Shown: in pieces, positions 63,830 through 64,000 of the stretch
Layout: each line of letters starts with the position of its first letter
Numbering within the stretch: position 1 is the first letter of the stretch
DNA from: Lactococcus allomyrinae
GTDB taxonomy: Bacteria > Bacillota > Bacilli > Lactobacillales > Streptococcaceae
Length of the DNA: 64,000 nucleotides
Assembly: GCF_003627095.1 (NCBI RefSeq)
Contig: NZ_CP032627.1
Location: 1,426,001-1,490,000 of the forward strand
Reading direction: 5' to 3'
Made by a program: the position numbers and the translations under genes
The notes under the pieces: model-generated
The model's database searches: none
Told to the model about the DNA's origin: nothing
Seen by the model: only the letters and a program-made list of their open reading frames with translations

Positions 63830-64000
63830 CTAGATCTCTTGTTCAATTTCTTCTCTTAAGCGATTTAACTTCGTTTGTACTTGTTTTAATTGCTCAGAAT
63901 AGACTGGGTGATGAGTTTCTTCAGTAGTATTAGATACGCTAGAAATTGTTCTCACTTCTTCCACTTTTTCTGGTTCTCGAACCTCTCTTGAACCATTCCA
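63830..64000 (-). CDS. C-terminal end of a charged protein (cut by the window edge)
   Basis: An open frame enters from the right edge and ends at TAG 63830-63832, giving 56 residues: an acidic disordered stretch (REVREPEKVEEVRT), a Ser/Thr-rich part and a final helix (EQLKQVQTKLNRLREEIEQ). It is 5 bp from the next gene, so it belongs to the same operon. Identity unknown. Confidence 0.55.
   Translation of the reverse strand, partial: WNGSREVREPEKVEEVRTISSVSNTTEETHHPVYSEQLKQVQTKLNRLREEIEQEI

Overview
The window is a low-G+C Firmicutes chromosome segment that reads as Lactococcus. RpoB (1196 aa) and RpoC (1207 aa after start correction) have, as I recall, the lactococcal lengths. The tributyrin esterase EstA and the 627-aa PepO are close to the L. 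lactis proteins as I remember them. The F1Fo operon has the order atpEBFHAGDC, and mecA is followed by a TagO/RgpG-type transferase as in streptococci. The species cannot be fixed by eye; a non-lactis species such as the L. garvieae group is possible. I see no rRNA, tRNA, IS element, prophage or CRISPR array. Nearly all genes lie on the minus strand; exceptions are the 41588-42271 regulator, murE, an MFS transporter and recQ.

Layout: 1-6977 holds the ATP synthase operon with its promoter and terminator; atpA carries a one-base frameshift. 7135-13720 holds estA, comEC-comEA (DNA uptake) and an ABC exporter pair. 13900-18930 holds an XRE regulator with its membrane partner, two GNAT enzymes, ahpC, small membrane proteins and an anion permease behind a structured leader. 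19024-25339 is the suf Fe-S operon (sufC-sufD-sufS-[two extra genes]-sufU-sufB). 25490-31740 holds flotillin/NfeD, tagO, mecA and an amino-acid ABC transporter. 31756-40654 holds a lipid kinase and rpoBC with its leader. 40711-42271 pairs a CodY-like protein lacking the DNA-binding domain with a divergent LexA-like regulator whose catalytic Ser appears lost. 42599-54905 holds an alkyltransferase-like protein, pepO, a MurJ-type flippase, murE, an MFS protein, a large LPXTG surface protein and recQ. 55061-60936 holds a YjeM-type permease, pepT, a phosphatase, a DUF1803-like protein and ppaC. 61116-64000 is an unusual operon: coiled-coil proteins (one with an LtaS-like membrane domain), a tandem-HTH protein and an Spx paralogue without CXXC.

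The strongest non-gene signals are three. (1) A dispersed palindrome, CTGTCAGT(A/G)CTGACAG and variants, sits inside many less conserved genes and in several terminators, but I find it in neither the atp genes nor rpoBC. (2) Five genes have a -10 box ending exactly 6 nt before the ATG with no Shine-Dalgarno, implying leaderless mRNAs. (3) A 16-bp homopolymer lies in the predicted promoter of the LPXTG protein. The best candidate for an undescribed system is the operon at the right edge.
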